Origin: Stramonita haemastoma
Taxonomy: Eukaryota > Mollusca > Gastropoda > Neogastropoda > Muricidae
DNA: 64,000 nucleotides
Assembly: GCA_030674155.1 (NCBI GenBank)
Contig: CM060334.1
Location: 24,652,544-24,716,543 of the forward strand
Direction: 5' to 3'
The notes beneath the pieces are model-generated. The model saw only the letters and a list, made by a program, of their open reading frames with translations, made no database searches and was not told where the DNA came from. The translations under genes were made by a program, and so were the position numbers. Positions 46,852 through 61,069 of this stretch are shown piece by piece; the first letter of the stretch is position 1; the number at the start of each line of letters is the position of its first letter.

Positions 46852-47129
46852 AAAGCCTGGGGAGGGCTGAAGTTTTCCCTGTCCAATTCTACAAAGTTTC
46901 GACGCTAGGGAAGGAACGAAGCAGCAAAACGACATTTAAAGTGTCCCACCTCCGATCCCCCAACCACCCACCCTACTAGGTTACTTACTTATATAGGATT
47001 CAAAGATTCATTCAGCTCACTGGACAAACCCCACCACACCGGAACATATCACGCATCGCACGTTATCTGCGGAAAAAATTTTATTTCTCTGAAAAAAAAT
47101 TCCCTTAGTAAGTGAGTGCATGAGATTTT

Positions 47130-47229
47130 NNNNNNNNNNNNNNNNNNNNNNNNNNNNNNNNNNNNNNNNNNNNNNNNNNNNNNNNNNNNNNNNNNNNNNN
47201 NNNNNNNNNNNNNNNNNNNNNNNNNNNNN
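47130..47229. other. Assembly gap (100 N)
   Basis: Exactly 100 N. Sequence left of it ends, and sequence right of it starts, inside the same 11-kb repeated block. Confidence 0.99.
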
Positions 47230-49633
47230 TGTGGAGTTTCATCAAATTGGTTTCATCCATGCATCCATCGCTCGGTTGTTGTCCGTCGCTTTTCAGTGCC
47301 GTGGTGTCTTTGTGTGCCTGGTTGATTTGGTTTGGCTGTGTGTGTGTGTGTGTGTGTGTGGTTGTTTGTGTGTTTTTTATGTGTGTGTATTTGTGTTGTA
47401 TTATGTGCTTTATGTGAGGATTGTGAAATGATGTAGTGTGCGCATTTGTTGTGCATGCATGCACGCTCTAGGGTGTTTGACCACTGTCATTGATCGTAAT
47501 GTTTCATCAGTCCCACCGTCACCTCGATCCCTTCAAAAAAGCACGTCGATTCAGTTGTAAACTATGGGAACCCCCAGTCCACCCCCCACCCTGCCTTAGT
47601 TTTTATATGTGTACCACGATTTAAAGAAAAAGAATCGTAAACTAGCAGAGGAGAAAACAAGCAGTGGTTATAGATACTAATGATTATTTAGATTTTAGCT
47701 TTAGATATCAGACGTGTTAGTCATATGTAGGAAGAAGTTAACAGGACATGTCACCCTTTAGATGCCGTGGTCCTCTCAGGAGAAGGGGGATTCCCACTTT
47801 CTTAGAATCCTGTGCTAGGAATTGCCCTTTTCTCTCATCTCTTTCTTTCTGTCTTACTCTCTTTTTTCATGTCACCTCTTCTTGTCTATTTTCTGCCTTC
47901 ATGGTCCATTCTCCCTTTTTTCCCCCCAAGAAAGACTTCAAAGGTAACAGCTTTCTCCCGCGCTGAAGTTCTTCGGTGAGACTGTAAACCGAGGCCCGTG
48001 TGCGAACGCACGCAGAACATCTTGCGCACACGTTAAAATCTGTTCTGCTTTTTGTAAGAGTAGGCCGTCGTGTGCCGGTGGGAACAGTGACAAAATTGAC
48101 AAAACTGCATACACACGGGGACTGGATGCAAAAAATCACGTGAGAATTAATCCATTATCTTCCATATAAAAGAATAAATAAATACGTAATAAGTCGGATG
48201 CGCTGGGTTGACTTTTCAGGCGCTAACAGTAGCACAACGCAATTTCGCTTATACCACAAACCACAACAGTTGCTGTCAACGACGAAGAAGAAGAATAAAA
48301 ACCACGGCTGTGTGAACAAGTACAGCAAAATCCGTTTTTTTAAGAGACAAGGAAATATATATACACAGACAGTCTTGAAAAAATGTTCTCTTAAGAAATG
48401 TGGTGGTATCAGACAAAAGAGCAACACTAACTTTCTTTTTTCTTTTTAATAGCAGCGGCCTTGATATTTCACCGAAAAAGTGCCGTGTTTGTAATCCCAC
48501 CCCGTTAAAGGAAATACCAAAGGAAGAGCAGGGAATACAAAGTGGGGAAAGCTGTCTTTATTGGTCTGGGGGTGATTTACCCGTGCAAAGCTGTCTCTAG
48601 AAACGTCTTCGTCAGTCTGTTTTCTGTCCACATAGATCTTTTGCCTTGTTACTTTTTTTCTGGAAAAAATAGAAAAACAAGTTTCTGTGACATTTGAAGT
48701 ACAATCAAGCAATGTGATTGCGTCAGTAATTGATTCACACACATACACACAACCACCCACATCTCTGTTAGTATAGTTAAAAAGCAACATACATAGTTGT
48801 TGGTTTTTTTCATGAGTTTCCTTTCGCTTTCTGAAGTGTTTGCTATCTTAACAACTACATGAAGATTGACATACGTGAAAATCATTCATTCATTCTGACA
48901 TTGCGTAGAGTTAAGATAACGTATTGGTAAAAAGATGACGGTCAACTGTGTGTTCCATTCTATTTCCACAAGTCTTTGTTGTTGCATTCTATTTCCAGAA
49001 GTTTTGTTGTTCCATTCTATTTGCTAAGTCTTTCAATTCAGTTCAGTTTAATTCAGTTTAAATACTTTCAAATTCTCGTCAGAGAAAGAAAAAGACATTT
49101 TAACGACGTTCCGAAATCTTTACATTGTAGAGGTAATAGCTTCCAGTCATTAAATTTGAGTGATTTAAAACAAGTATTTAAACAATAGAAGATTATAACC
49201 AAAGGCAGCTGACTTCGAAAATAGAAAATGTGGGTAGGGTTGTTTTTTTTTTTTTTTTTAATTCTCCACAGATTAGGAAATATGACTGACAGTTTCAACG
49301 TTCTCTGACATCAAATTGAGTCTGACGGCAGTTTACTAGGAAGAGAGACTAGAATAGACACGTATTTTTTGTGAGATTTTGAACAAGTTTCTATGCATCC
49401 CAATTGTAATTCAGCAGCATGGCCTTCCAGACCTGGCAGTTGTCCAGGACTACACTGGGTGTGGGGAAGTTAATTCCCCATGCACAGGTAGCGTTGAATT
49501 AAAGAGTGCACCGCATACAGGTAAAGTCAATTTCCTGTCGCTTGTTGATGGCATTGATCGCTCGTTGATGTATGGCTTCAACAATCCATTGTCTGTTCTG
49601 CAACTCTTGAATTCCGGGGGTTATTTTTGTCTG

Positions 49634-49700
<67 letters not shown>

Positions 49701-52081
49701 AGATAGTTACGTCTGAAATTGGATGGTGGAATTCCGCATGTTGGCGCAAACATTGATGGACTATTTAGCTGGGCTGTAGAGTCTTGTTTGGGCAGCCAAG
49801 GCAGTGACATGGACTGATTTCTCTTGGAGGAGACTGCACTGAGAAGGGGTCGCTAATTGTGTTCATCATTTGCAGTCACACTGGGCGGTGTGTGGCAGTG
49901 GGTTGATTAGCTCCCTTTTTATGCATAGGGAATGTGACAAACTCGATTGACACTGAAATAAGAGCACCCTCCCTCTCCCCCAAAAAAACAAAGAGAGAGA
50001 GTGTGTGTGTGTTGTGATTGAGTGTGCGCGCGCGCACGTGTTTGTGTGTATGCGCGTAGGGGAGTTGTGTATGAGCGTGCGCGCGCGCGTGTGTGTGTGT
50101 GTTTCTGTCCGTCAATACATAGGTTTTGTGACATAGTTGTACAATTGATAAATATCATTAAACAGTGTCTCCTTTTTTAAATGCATCGTGCTTTAGCCTG
50201 TAACTGTGCCTATCTACCTCCCACTCTCATCTACAAACACAAAACAGCACAAGCGGAAGAAAACAAAACCATAGATTCTTGTCTTAGATATAAAGGGGTA
50301 GACTATTTTAGAGAGTAAGAAGTCAAGCCAGCTGAACAAGTATAGCAAAATCCTCTCTGTGAGTAAAGGTGTTCCTGCGTGGTCGTTCTGGAGCGAGGTG
50401 TCAGAGACCTCAGCTTCTCCAGGGGCTAGCATGTTGAGGGCGACACCCATCTCCTCTCTCGCTGCTTTACCTTCCCTGACCCTAAAGAGGGCAGGTACCC
50501 ATTTACAGCTGGATGAACTGGGGGACAGAGCTGAAGCCAAGGCGCGCAAATGGTCCCCCATCCACTTGGTAACCACGCTCAATGCTGCTTAACCTCAGTT
50601 TGGGGAAAGCGAGTGCTGTGACCACTGATCTGTCCTGTCTCCAACATCTTGACAGGAAGACAAATGCACACGCAGACAATTTTTCAAGATGGGGAAAAAA
50701 GATGGTGTCAGATACAAGCAACATGTTTCAAACGGTCTTGATATTTCACTGGGAAATAGTTTCTGTATGTAAAATTAATCCAGTTTAAGGAAATGTCTAA
50801 AGAAAAGAATAAAAGTGGGGAGAGAGATCTGTGCGGGTCTTCCAGTGATTTAGCAGCGCACTGTTTCTGGAAATATCTCTGTCAGTCTGTTTGTGCCTGT
50901 CTACACAGGTCTGTGGACGTTGTTTTTATCAGAGCAACAACAGTTTCTTTTGACATGGGAAGCGCAGTCAACCTATGCCATGACCTAAGTCATTGATTTA
51001 AACACAGGTCTCCTCCCCCCTCTGGAGTCTTATTTTCCTGTCATCGACAATCAGAAAAATCGCGACACTTTCATTCTGGCTTCCTTCCCTGTTTGAAAGC
51101 GGTGGTAACCCTACCGCCAACAGCAACAAGAGCAGGGCTGACATCAGTGGAAATCCTTCACCATTGGGACATCAGTCACTGCGGTGTGACAGCTTACATA
51201 CAGCCAGGCCAGGCTACTGCCATGGCTGATTGAAGAATCATTCTCAAGAAATCCCTGACTGGGTGGTCTGTGCCCTGTGGTGGAGAAGCCTGATTCATCA
51301 GCTAGCTATATGCTGATGCTGCTCTTTTCCAGAAAGACGTGGGGAGGGGGGGGAGAGACAGAAAATAATGATTATTTTGGCGAGTCTCTTTTTTCTGTTT
51401 TGTTTTATTTCGAGGGAAATGGAATGAACACTTTTTTTTACATCCAGTCCCTGTGAGTATGCGGTTTTGTGGTCTTTTCTCTCACATCAGCTTTGTGTCT
51501 GACCACACTTCATGACGGAGAGAGAGTAGTGTGTCTTGTGTCAGAATCAGCCAGTCACCTAAATCTCTGTGTGCTCCAGTCTTCGCTTGCACTGCTGACT
51601 TCATGGATTTCCAACCACGGGATTCGGTGATGTTGCCAACGAGACAAGCTGGTGGTCTGCCTTTTTTGTCTTTTCCCTTCGGTCTTGCCTTGTAAGACAA
51701 GTCTTCGTGAGGTGCATATCTTTGTTTCGTAGCGTACGGGAGTAGAGTAGAGACGTTTAAAAAAAGTCCTAGAATGTAACTGTAGTCAAAAGTTAAGGAA
51801 TGGGTTTGCACCCCGATGGCAAGTTTACCTCAGGAGATAGCCGTCTCCAGCCTTGTAGTAGGTCAGAACTGCACTTGGTGTCGGGGGTTCACTTCCCGTG
51901 CAAGTTTAGCGAGGAAGTGAAGAAGTACAGTGGATACAGGCCAGTTAATTTCCTGTGGCTTGTGGATTGTATTGATTACCGGTTAGTGTTTGGCGTAGCA
52001 ATCTATCGTCTGTTTTATGACTCTTGGATATGTTGGGGCTTTTTGGGGGGGCCTTGTTGATTTGCTTGCTTGAGTTAACAT

Positions 52082-52131
<50 letters not shown>

Positions 52132-52243
52132 ACGCGCGTCTGTGTCTGTGAGCATGTTGTAAGTGTGATATTGCATGGATGATTTTTTTTGTAAGAAAAA
52201 AAAAAGATGGAAAAGCTGGAAGTCACGTCTGAGATTGTGTGCT

Positions 52244-52343
<100 letters not shown>

Positions 52344-55151
52344 TAGTTAACGTTTCAGATTAGGTGGTTGATTTCCGCATGTTTGGGACAGATGGTGGCA
52401 GTGATTGGTAGTTAAGTCGTGCTTTGTCGGTCTGTTTCCTTGTGTTTGGGTAGCTTAGTGACAGACAGGGACTGACTGCTTCACCCATGAGGACTTTGCA
52501 CCGGGAAGGGGGTCAGAAGTTTCTCCTCACTAACCCTTATTGGCAAAAGATTTGGTCGTTGGAGTAAGTCAATTTATGTAGGAAACGTAATAAAACTCTT
52601 AAAAAAAGAAAAGAAAACCATGCCAAAAAAAGAGCAATAATCGCGCGCGTGTGTGTGTGTGCGCGCGCGCGTAAATTACACACACACATACACACACGCA
52701 CGCACGAGCGCATACATCACTAGAAAGACTACAATCTGGTATTTCCACCAAAACAGTTTTTACAGACTACACTATAATACCCCCCATGAAAAAATATCAT
52801 TAAAATAACCACAATATTTACAGATCTTTAAGGGGTTTTCTTGTAATGTATAACCGTTCCTCAAATAACCGTCAACATAAGATTCCAAGAAAACTTTTAA
52901 CACCTGTTAAAACTACATAGCTTTTTTCCCTACGACATTGAAATATTATTAATCAGTCTACCCATCACGTTGTTGATTTCTTCCCACATCACCGTCTGAT
53001 CACGCTAGTGACCACTGCACACCCACCCACCCACCCACCTTAACTGACATGTTGACGAGTCCTACTCCTTGTCATGGACAGGGTTGCGCAATTTCCAATC
53101 TGACTTCCATCGCTGTCTGAAGTGGTTAGACAATCACCAACAAGATCGCCGTCAATTGAAATCGTTCGACGGAGGCTGTGGCCCAGTGGGGAAAACCGTT
53201 TGACTTCAATCCCAAGGTGCATGAAGTCGTTGGTTCGAATCTCGGTGACATGATCTAATGAATTAGGGTCGGGGACTTTTTTTTCCCCCAATATTCTGCT
53301 AGATCTAGTGCCTTAATAATTTCTTCGTGTATGTGCACATGCATACCAAATATACATTATTGAAGATCCCGTAATTTCATGTCAGCGTTTGGTGGGGTTA
53401 CGGAAACCCAATCATACCCAGCATGCATCCTGTACCCAAAAATGAGCTGCCGTGAAGTAGGACTGCAGGGGCTGAGGCCAGGTGTGCCGCTGAGTTAGGT
53501 GACCAGGCAGTGGCGCTTGCCTGCAGGCCGGAAAAGGCAGAGAAGAGAAAAAAGAAGTTTTCAGGGGGACATCAGTCCTGGTCGACAGACAGCTAGCTAC
53601 CTGTGTCAGGACGGGATAGTCTAGTGGTCAGAACATTGCGCTCGCAATTTGACGACCCGGGTTCGATTCCCGTTCGAGGAAATTTTCCCCCTGGATTTAA
53701 CATCAGTGCCGACTCCCTCGGGTGAGACTATAAACCGAAGCCCCGTGTGCGAACGCACGAAGAACATCTTGCGCACACGTTAAATCCTGTTCCGCTTTTC
53801 GAAAGAGTAGGCCATTGTGTGCCAGTGGGAACAGATGACAAGATTTACAAAACTGATTCACATGGGGACTGGATGAAAAAAGCAAATAAGTGCTTATTCC
53901 ATTATTCTCAACATGAAAGAAGTCGATTCGCTCATTCCCAACAAGCGTGACAATCATTGTTCTTGTATGGCTTATGCGGTGCAGTTCCGTTATCTTAGCC
54001 TTTCGTAGGTAGAGGGTTTTTGGTAGGTGTAATCCATCTTCGCAGTCGGTTGGGGTTTTTTTACCGTTAGGCTGATTCCATTTGGTTGGGGTACAGTGTT
54101 TGTATATGTATTTCGGGAGTGTTTTAAAGCTTAATTAATTTGGTGTTTGTGTGTGTGTGTGTGTGTATGTGTGCGTGCGTGCGTGCATGCGTGTGTTGGG
54201 GGAGAGTCGGGAGAGAAAGTAAGTGAATAAGTGCGCGCGTTTTAGTGTGTGTGTGGGGAGGGGGTAGTGGTGGTGGTGATGATAATAATATAGTGATAGT
54301 ATTCGTCTTTGTAATCGGCGTTGTTTGTTGCGGTATATTTATAGTGCCAAACTTCCGAGAGGATAAAAAAAACAAAACAACCTTAAAACCTTAGTGGTCC
54401 AGAAGTACCGGGATGCTGGTTCGAATCTCATCAGCACTTAGTGGATGAAGGAAAGGATGTCTTACTTACACCCTCCAGTGTCCGCTTTTCTGTAGACCTG
54501 TCAGTGCCTTGAGTCTCATCAAGTACGCATGCAAACAGAAAATCGAACAGCACAGATTGAGGAAATTGTATTCTATGTCACACGTTAGAAGAAAAGCCCC
54601 TGCATACACCCGCCGCCGCTCCGGCGTTGAAGGTTATGTAGTTGATCAAGCACGCGTTTAGTCAATGCTGATGATGATGTATTGCACATTTATTTATTTT
54701 TTATTTATTAATTTTATTTATTTATTTATTTATATCGAGGTTAATGGAATAAGCACTCATGCGCTCTTTTACATCCAGTCACCGTGTGTATGCAGCATTG
54801 TAAATCTTGTCATCTGTTCCCACCGGCACACAATGGCCTACACTTACGAAAAGCGGAACAGGATTTAACGTGTGCGCAAGATGTTCTGTGTGCGTTCGCA
54901 CACGGGGCCTCAGTTTATAGTCTCATCCGAAGGACTTTTGGGGAGAATAGAGTCAGCACTGATGTTAACTCCACATTGTGTGCGTGCGTGCGTGTGTGTG
55001 CGCGCGCGCGCGTGCGTGCGTGCGTGTGACTGCGCGGTCATGCATGGTTCTATATCTGCGTGCATGTGCGTGTGCGTGTGCGTGAGCAAGTATGACTACA
55101 CATTCCTGATAACGTTTATTAACAGCAACTTTTTTTTTTGTTCTGTTACAG

Positions 55152-55181
55152 AAACAAAGCCACCGGACACCAAACGGAGAG
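55152..55181 (+). CDS. Second copy of the 30-nt microexon (probable assembly duplicate)
   Basis: Identical in sequence and splice sites to 44706-44735. If both copies were real and both spliced, ten residues would be repeated in frame, because phase is 1 on both sides. Haplotype overlap is the simpler reading. Confidence 0.5.
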
Positions 55182-56079
55182 GTAAAGGCTTTGTCCTTTT
55201 TGTGGCTTTGTTGTTAGGAACCTGTTGTTCGTTTTGTTAGGTGGCTGCAGAAGGTGTCTTTTTTCTGTGGTCTTAACGACGTGTATCGATGTCAACACCA
55301 ACATTGGCGTTGCTGACACGGAACAAGGTCACAGCCCTGATATAGCCTTCGTGGTCGGCGGGGCTATGAACAACAAGAAATGAAATACCCAGCATGCACC
55401 TTTGAGAGGGATGAGCTCAGCCCATTTTAAAGGAAGGAAGGAAGAACCATTCTTCATTGCGAGCAGATTGAACCCCTTTGTATAAGATGTCAATCCAAGG
55501 TCTCGTGTTCAAATACGTGAACATCTTGGAGTATACATTTCAACCCCCTCCGTCAGTTCTAGATGTGTGTTGCACGCGTTGCACGTGTTTTGCGGCTACC
55601 TCTGGGCGATGGCGAGACATGACCATCAGTGACCGTAAGTTCTGTTCACTGTTACTGTTAATTAACTGGGAGAGCAAAGGCTTGAGAGGGAAACATTTAG
55701 CCTACTTCTTGACGAAGGGCAGGAAAAGGTTAGATTTGAAGTTGGAAAATAGAAACGATAGAACGGAAAAAGGAGAGAAAAAGTCTTAAGTTTATGTGCT
55801 GTTTACAGTCAATGAATTAGCTATGCTAAACAGTAGAGTATTTACTCATAAACAAGAATGATATAAGGATAGATTTTCAACGGTTCACACACTTAAAAAA
55901 AAAAAGTAGGGAGAATGATATATTGCAACTTTTATTGATCCTAAAGTAACAAGGCTAAGTTTTTGAAAGTAAAATTTCGAACTATAAAACAGGCAGGTAA
56001 CCAATTTTACAACAGCGATGAAAATGGTGCACTAGAGGCCCCCCTATTGTCTCCCTCCCTCCCCCTTCCCTCCCCACAG

Positions 56080-56171
56080 CTCCCATCATCACCGTCCTAA
56101 AAGCCATTGTCTGGCACCCCAGCATCCTGATGCTACACCTGCAGAGCTTTCCTTGGCAAGGCACTGTGTGA
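56080..56171 (+). CDS. Second copy of candidate alternative terminal exon (probable assembly duplicate)
   Basis: It has the same acceptor type and frame as 45620-45711, with an ACG to ATG change (Thr to Met) and an even longer pyrimidine tract. The stop is at 56169-56171. Confidence 0.25.
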
Positions 56172-57539
56172 GCCAGGCCCCATGTACCCTTCTCTCAGCA
56201 CCAGGGGTATTTTGAAATCAAACATTCCGCTGCCACGCCACATACGGCCATCAGTCCGCGTCTAGGGTTACCCAGGGTCGTTTCAATTCATCACTTCCCC
56301 CATCCTTATCTTTGTACCCAGTCGCACCTGTATCATTTTTTTTATTTTTTTATTTTTTTATTTGGGGGGGGGGGGTTCTAGTGTGTATCATATCTGCGTA
56401 GTGGGAGTGAGTAGCTAACAGGTTAAAATAGGGTGAGTTTTTTCCTCGTGACATGACAATATTTTGGTCAGTGTGGGCTCGAGTTCCAACAAAACTTTGA
56501 ACTTTGAAGTATCTGTAGTTTACTTTCACTGGAGTTCATAGTGTTTACCCCTGTAGCTTCTAAACTAGGAAATCTTTCCTGCTAATGACCGAGAAAAAGT
56601 ATGGCTTAGTTTATAAAGCTTTTAGCTACTGTCGTTTTTTTTTTAATGTAGCTGTAAATGGATATGTTTAAAGCCATGAACCTTTGCACTGGGTTTTTTT
56701 CTTCCGTAAAACACAACTATTTCAAAGGTTCCGTTTGTAGGTAAGTGAAATAGGTTTGAATTGAGATAGAAATGTTGTAGTAGTGTGTGCCACTTCCAAA
56801 CAGGAGTTTCCAGGTGTTAAGTGCTGCTTGGGTGGAGGTCAGGCAGGTCAGGTCAGGTTTAGGTAAGTGTCCCACACGTACAACTTCAGCCCTCCTTCAG
56901 CTGCTCTTTTTCAAAATTCCATTTTGCGTGTAATTGTAAAGAGATTCATTTCAAATCCGTTAAGGATTTTCATTTTCAAATTCGTTCCGTGTAATTGTAA
57001 AACGATTCATTTTCAAATCTGTTAAGGATAATTATGTATTTCTGACCTCGGTCTGAAAAATCCACTTTCAATGGGGACAAGATTTCCAAGGGCCTTGGTC
57101 CTCTCGGCTCTCAGCCTTCCAAAATTAAAATTTCAGTCAGGAGAAGTATTTGTTTGTTTTAATTTTGGAAGGCCGAGGGCTGGGAGGTGCAGCAGGAGAC
57201 TGGCACCAGGCCCTTGGAAATCTTCTCTCCATTGACAGTGGATTTTTCCAAGCCTGGGGAGGGCTGAAGTTTTCGTGTCCAATTCTATAAAGTTTCGACG
57301 CTAGGGAAGGAACGAAGCAGCAAAACGACATTTAAAGTGTCCCACCTCCGGCCCCCCAACCACCCACCCTAATAGGTTACTTACTTATATAGGATTGCAA
57401 AGATTCATTTAGCTCACTGGACAACTACTCACACCACAACATATCACGCATCGCACGTGTATCTGCTGAAAAAGATTTTATTTCTCTGAAAGAAAATGTC
57501 CCTTGAGTAAGTGAGTGCATGCATGTAATTTGTCTGGTC

Positions 57540-57790
57540 ATTTGGGACGCACGCATGCGTGCGTGCGCCGCAGAGGACATGGCAAAAAACATGCATGCAC
57601 AACACTACACAACATGTATGCGCACACAGAGACACACACGACACTACACAATATGCCTATGCACGCACGCACGCACACAGAGACAGACGACACCAAACAT
57701 TACAGAGGACAGGACACTGCACGAGACACACGCATGACACAAAACGAAGATACTACACAATACATTACAAGCATACGTGGACACCACACG
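57540..57790. repeat. ACAC/ACTACAC-rich low-complexity tract
   Basis: Degenerate CA, ACTACACAA and GCAC units. The Thr/His frames are repeat translations. Confidence 0.75.
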
Positions 57791-57839
57791 ACTCCCCAAC
57801 GTAGTCTTTCTTCTCTTCTACACCCCTATCCAGCATAGC

Positions 57840-58120
57840 CCATCTCCCCGCCCCCTCCCCCAGCCTATCTCTCCCCCCCCCCCCCCAAACAGCAGCCAAA
57901 CTTCCCTTCTATCTGCTTATTGTATTTCTTTCCCCCTGGTTAGAGTCCTATCACCATACACTGTTATTAATTCCCCTTCAAAACAGCTTCCCTCCTCTGT
58001 CCCTCAATACAGCTGTATAACGGTGCAGATGGTACATTTTTTTTTCATCAAATAAGATCATATTTGAAAAAAGGGGGGGGGGGTTGCTCCCAAACAGTTT
58101 TAGTACTTCTCTTGTTTTCC
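57840..58120. other. C-rich and A/T-rich non-coding stretch
   Basis: C-run at 57873-57886 and G-run at 58073-58083. No gene was recognised. Confidence 0.5.
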
Positions 58121-58126
58121 CTTGAC

Positions 58127-59660
58127 ACAGCCCAACTACCCCCTCCATTTCTATCCCCCTCCTCTCATACCTTCTCCCTCTAACCCCCCCTCAAATATAC
58201 AGACTCCTTCTCCCTCTAACCCCCCTCCAAATATACAGACTCCTTCTTCCTCTACCTGCCCCCGCCCATGTTCTTCTATCGAGTTCTACCCCCCCCCCCC
58301 CCCCAATACAGATTCATTCCTTCTCCATCTCCCCTCCCCACCTCTTTCTCCATCTCCTATCCCCACCTCAATATACACACATTCCTTTTCCGTCTATCTC
58401 CCCCTCAATATTCATTCACCTACCACCACCCCTACAGACATATTCCTTTACCCCCCCCCCCCCTTACAGACTTACTCCTTCACCCCGCCCCCCCTACAGA
58501 CATATTCCTTTATCTCCCCCCCCCCCTATACAGACTTATTCCTTCACCCCACCCCCCCTATACAGACTTATTCCTTTACCTCTCCCCCCCATACACTTAT
58601 TCCTTTACCTTCCCCCCCTACAGACTTATTCCTTTACCCCCCCCCCCTCCTCCTATACACTTATTCCCTTACCCCCCTCCTCCTATAACATTCCTTTACC
58701 CCCCCCCCTACTCCTATACACATTCCCTTACCCCCCTCCCCTATACACATTCCTTTACCCCCCCCTCTCTATAGACTTATTCCTTCACCACCACCACCCT
58801 ATAACATTCCTTACCCCCCCCACAATACAGACTTATTCCTTCACCCCACCCCCCCCCTTACAGACTTATTCCTTCACCCCCCCCCCCTATAACAGACTTA
58901 CTCCTTCACCCCCACCCCATACAGACTTACTCCTTCACCTCCCCCCCCATACTGACTTATTCCTTCACCTCCGCCCCCATACAGACTTATTCTTCACCCC
59001 CCTCCTCCCCCCCCCATACAGACTTATTTCCTTCACCCTCCCCCTCCTATCGACTTTTCTTCACCTTCAACTCTCCCCCCACATAGACTTACTCCTTCTC
59101 CATCTACCACCTCCCCTGCCCAATATACAGACATATTTTCATCTACACCACATCCCCCCATAATTATAGACTTATTTTCTTCACATACTCCCCCCCCCCC
59201 TACAATATACAGACATTTTTAGCTTATCCCCCCCCCCCCTTTTCCAGTCTAATTACTTTTTTCTAACACCTAAATACACATTCTATGTTCTCCCCCCCAC
59301 CATACAGTCCAATTACGTCTTCCACCCTCCCCATATATTTCTACCCCCCCTAATATAAGTATCTAGTTACTTGTCATCTCCCCCCCCCAAAAAAAAAACC
59401 CAACGTACAGTCTATTACTTTTTCTACCCCCTTTCCCCCCCCCCGTACAGTATGTAACTTTTTCTACCCCATATAAATTTTAATTACTTTTCCTTTTAAC
59501 ACCCTCCCTCCCCATCTCTGCATACCCCTCCCCGAAGTCAGTCTACTTCTGTCTGACCCCCCTTCTGTTTACTCTCTTATTACTTCCTCTCCCCCCTCCC
59601 CATTTAGTCTTTTACTTTTACGGTGTGATATTTCCATTGCATCCCTTTCTACACCAATGC
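58127..59660 (+). repeat. 1.5-kb array of polypyrimidine + ACAG units
   Basis: About twenty diverged 30-60-bp units of the form 'tacagacttattccttcac' followed by a run of 7-15 C. The ACAG always follows a pyrimidine-rich stretch on the sense strand, so each unit resembles a 3' splice site (Yn-N-CAG). The array decays towards 59660. Pro-rich frames across it are artefacts. Confidence 0.88.
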
Positions 59661-59799
59661 AGCCTTATTACTTCCCCTTCAGTCTCAGTAATCGTGACGC
59701 TCCACCACGAAACAAGTCGCTTTGCATCTCGCCCACTTTTCTGGTAGGAGCCATTTTAGGCTGGTTGGGGTCAGGTTGTTGATTGTAACTGATTATAAA

Positions 59800-59905
59800 A
59801 CTCTTACGGGGACGGCATAGCTAACATGCTGGCTCCTAGAGAAGCTGAAGTCTCTGATGCCTTGCTCCCCTGCAAACGCCTAGGTTATGGGACACCTTTA
59901 CCTTT
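59800..59905 (+). repeat. SINE family C body fragment
   Basis: 'aacatgctggctcctagaga', 'agctgaagtctctgatgcct' and 'ggttatgggacacctttacc' match the 3' part of the copy at 10199-10480. Confidence 0.7.
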
Positions 59906-60910
59906 TACCTTATAATAGCCAGTATTCTACTTTGTACTGAAATATCAATATGTAATTTTGTTTCTTTTTGCTTTAACTACACATTTAAAAACACCCAAGC
60001 CCTCATTCTGACCACATTACGATACAAAACTTGTCAATGTCTCATTTTGCCACTTTCTGCAGTTATTCCTTTCAATTTGTAATATTTTTTTTTACAGAAT
60101 TGTCTGTTGTTCAGTCTGTTTTCTGCATCCAAGAGCCACGACTGTCTATTGCAGATCAACAACATGTTAACAACTTGAAATTGACCTCCGGTGCAATGCG
60201 ACTTCTTATGTGGTGGAGTGTCACAATAATATCCTTCTACCTCTTCTCCCCATACACTTTTCTAATTTCCCTATCTCTAAACCTCGCTGTCACTGCCTTC
60301 TGTCTTACTGCCTTCTGTCTTACTACCCCGCCCCACAAGGAACAAAAAAAACACAATGGACAGCAACAATAAAACACATTTCACATCACAGAATCCTTTC
60401 TTTCCCACATTCAAAAAGAAAGCATTTCCCCCTCGAAATGCGGGTACCTGAAAGGGTACGGCCTGCAAATGTGCTCCTTGTTCTATATTTTTTTGTATTA
60501 GTTTTGACTTGACTTGTTATGAAACATGGCTTAGTGTGTCAAGATGGAATCAGTTACAGAGCCAGATTTTTCATTCAAACGTTCGCGTTATGATGCATTT
60601 TTAACATAGATGATTCCATTACTTTTTACAGGTATTTTCATTTGTGGCGTGTTCCAAAGAATGAAATACCCACACAAGTATGTTCAAGATAAATCACTTT
60701 TTCTTGCAGATTTTGCTTAGTTTGCCCAGGTCAAATCTATTCCGATTACTGACTGATTTAAATCCGTTTTGGGCTTAAACAGACGACGTTTACAAGAAAT
60801 AATGTCAGTCTTTGACGCGTACAATTTTGATGTTGGCATGCCACCTATTCCGAAAACAGCGAAAACGCGTCAGCGGGGGGTTGTTCATGACATTCCACTT
60901 TTTCTTGCAG

Positions 60911-61069
60911 ATTTGGGTATCCAGATGTTTGCAAAAGAAATTGTAACACACCGGCAGCTTTTTCCCCTAGATAATTGCCATTTTCTTACAGATTTTTATC
61001 CCGTTCAATGTTTGCCAGAGCAAGTCCACGGCATGAGCAAGTGCGTTCACGATTCCCTCTGTGTTGCAG
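60911..61069 (+). promoter_or_regulatory. Possible in-frame alternative 3' splice sites before the terminal exon
   Basis: Acceptor-like sites at 'tttttcttgcag|a' (exon start 60911), 'ttttcccctag|a' (60971) and 'ttttcttacag|a' (60992) all enter phase 1 in the same open frame as the main acceptor at 61070. Use of any would add 53, 33 or 26 residues before the GPI-tail exon. An identical 19-nt acceptor string at 60694-60712 instead leads to a stop after three codons. The added sequence looks less coding-like (AT-rich) than the terminal exon. Confidence 0.35.

Larger units (their letters stand above)
35887..47129 (+). repeat. Left copy of 11-kb gap-flanking duplication (probable haplotype overlap 2)
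   Basis: It matches 47230-57530 throughout and ends exactly at the N gap. Similarity is very high in unique stretches (for example 36890-38300 against 48190-49620). Left-only material includes about 700 bp at roughly 40148-40849, and a (CA)n at 42396-42540 replaced by CCCA units on the right. The block 36000-36430 differs from 47345-47760 on the right. It contains the 30-nt microexon and the candidate alternative exon. Confidence 0.92.

Noticed and set aside
58122..58774. Pro/Tyr/Ser-rich frames of 168 and 188 residues
   Set aside because: They follow the C-rich minisatellite and its unit period, and change frame with unit length. No exon signals.
58127..59660. CRISPR-like regular repeat
   Set aside because: Units vary in length and sequence with no constant repeat and unique spacers, and the context is a eukaryotic intron. 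A minisatellite fits better.
60031..60372. 113-residue open frame rich in Phe, Leu and Ser
   Set aside because: AT-rich intron sequence with no domain, and overlapping frames are also open. The small AG/GT pattern at 60098-60120 gives no phase-compatible exon.
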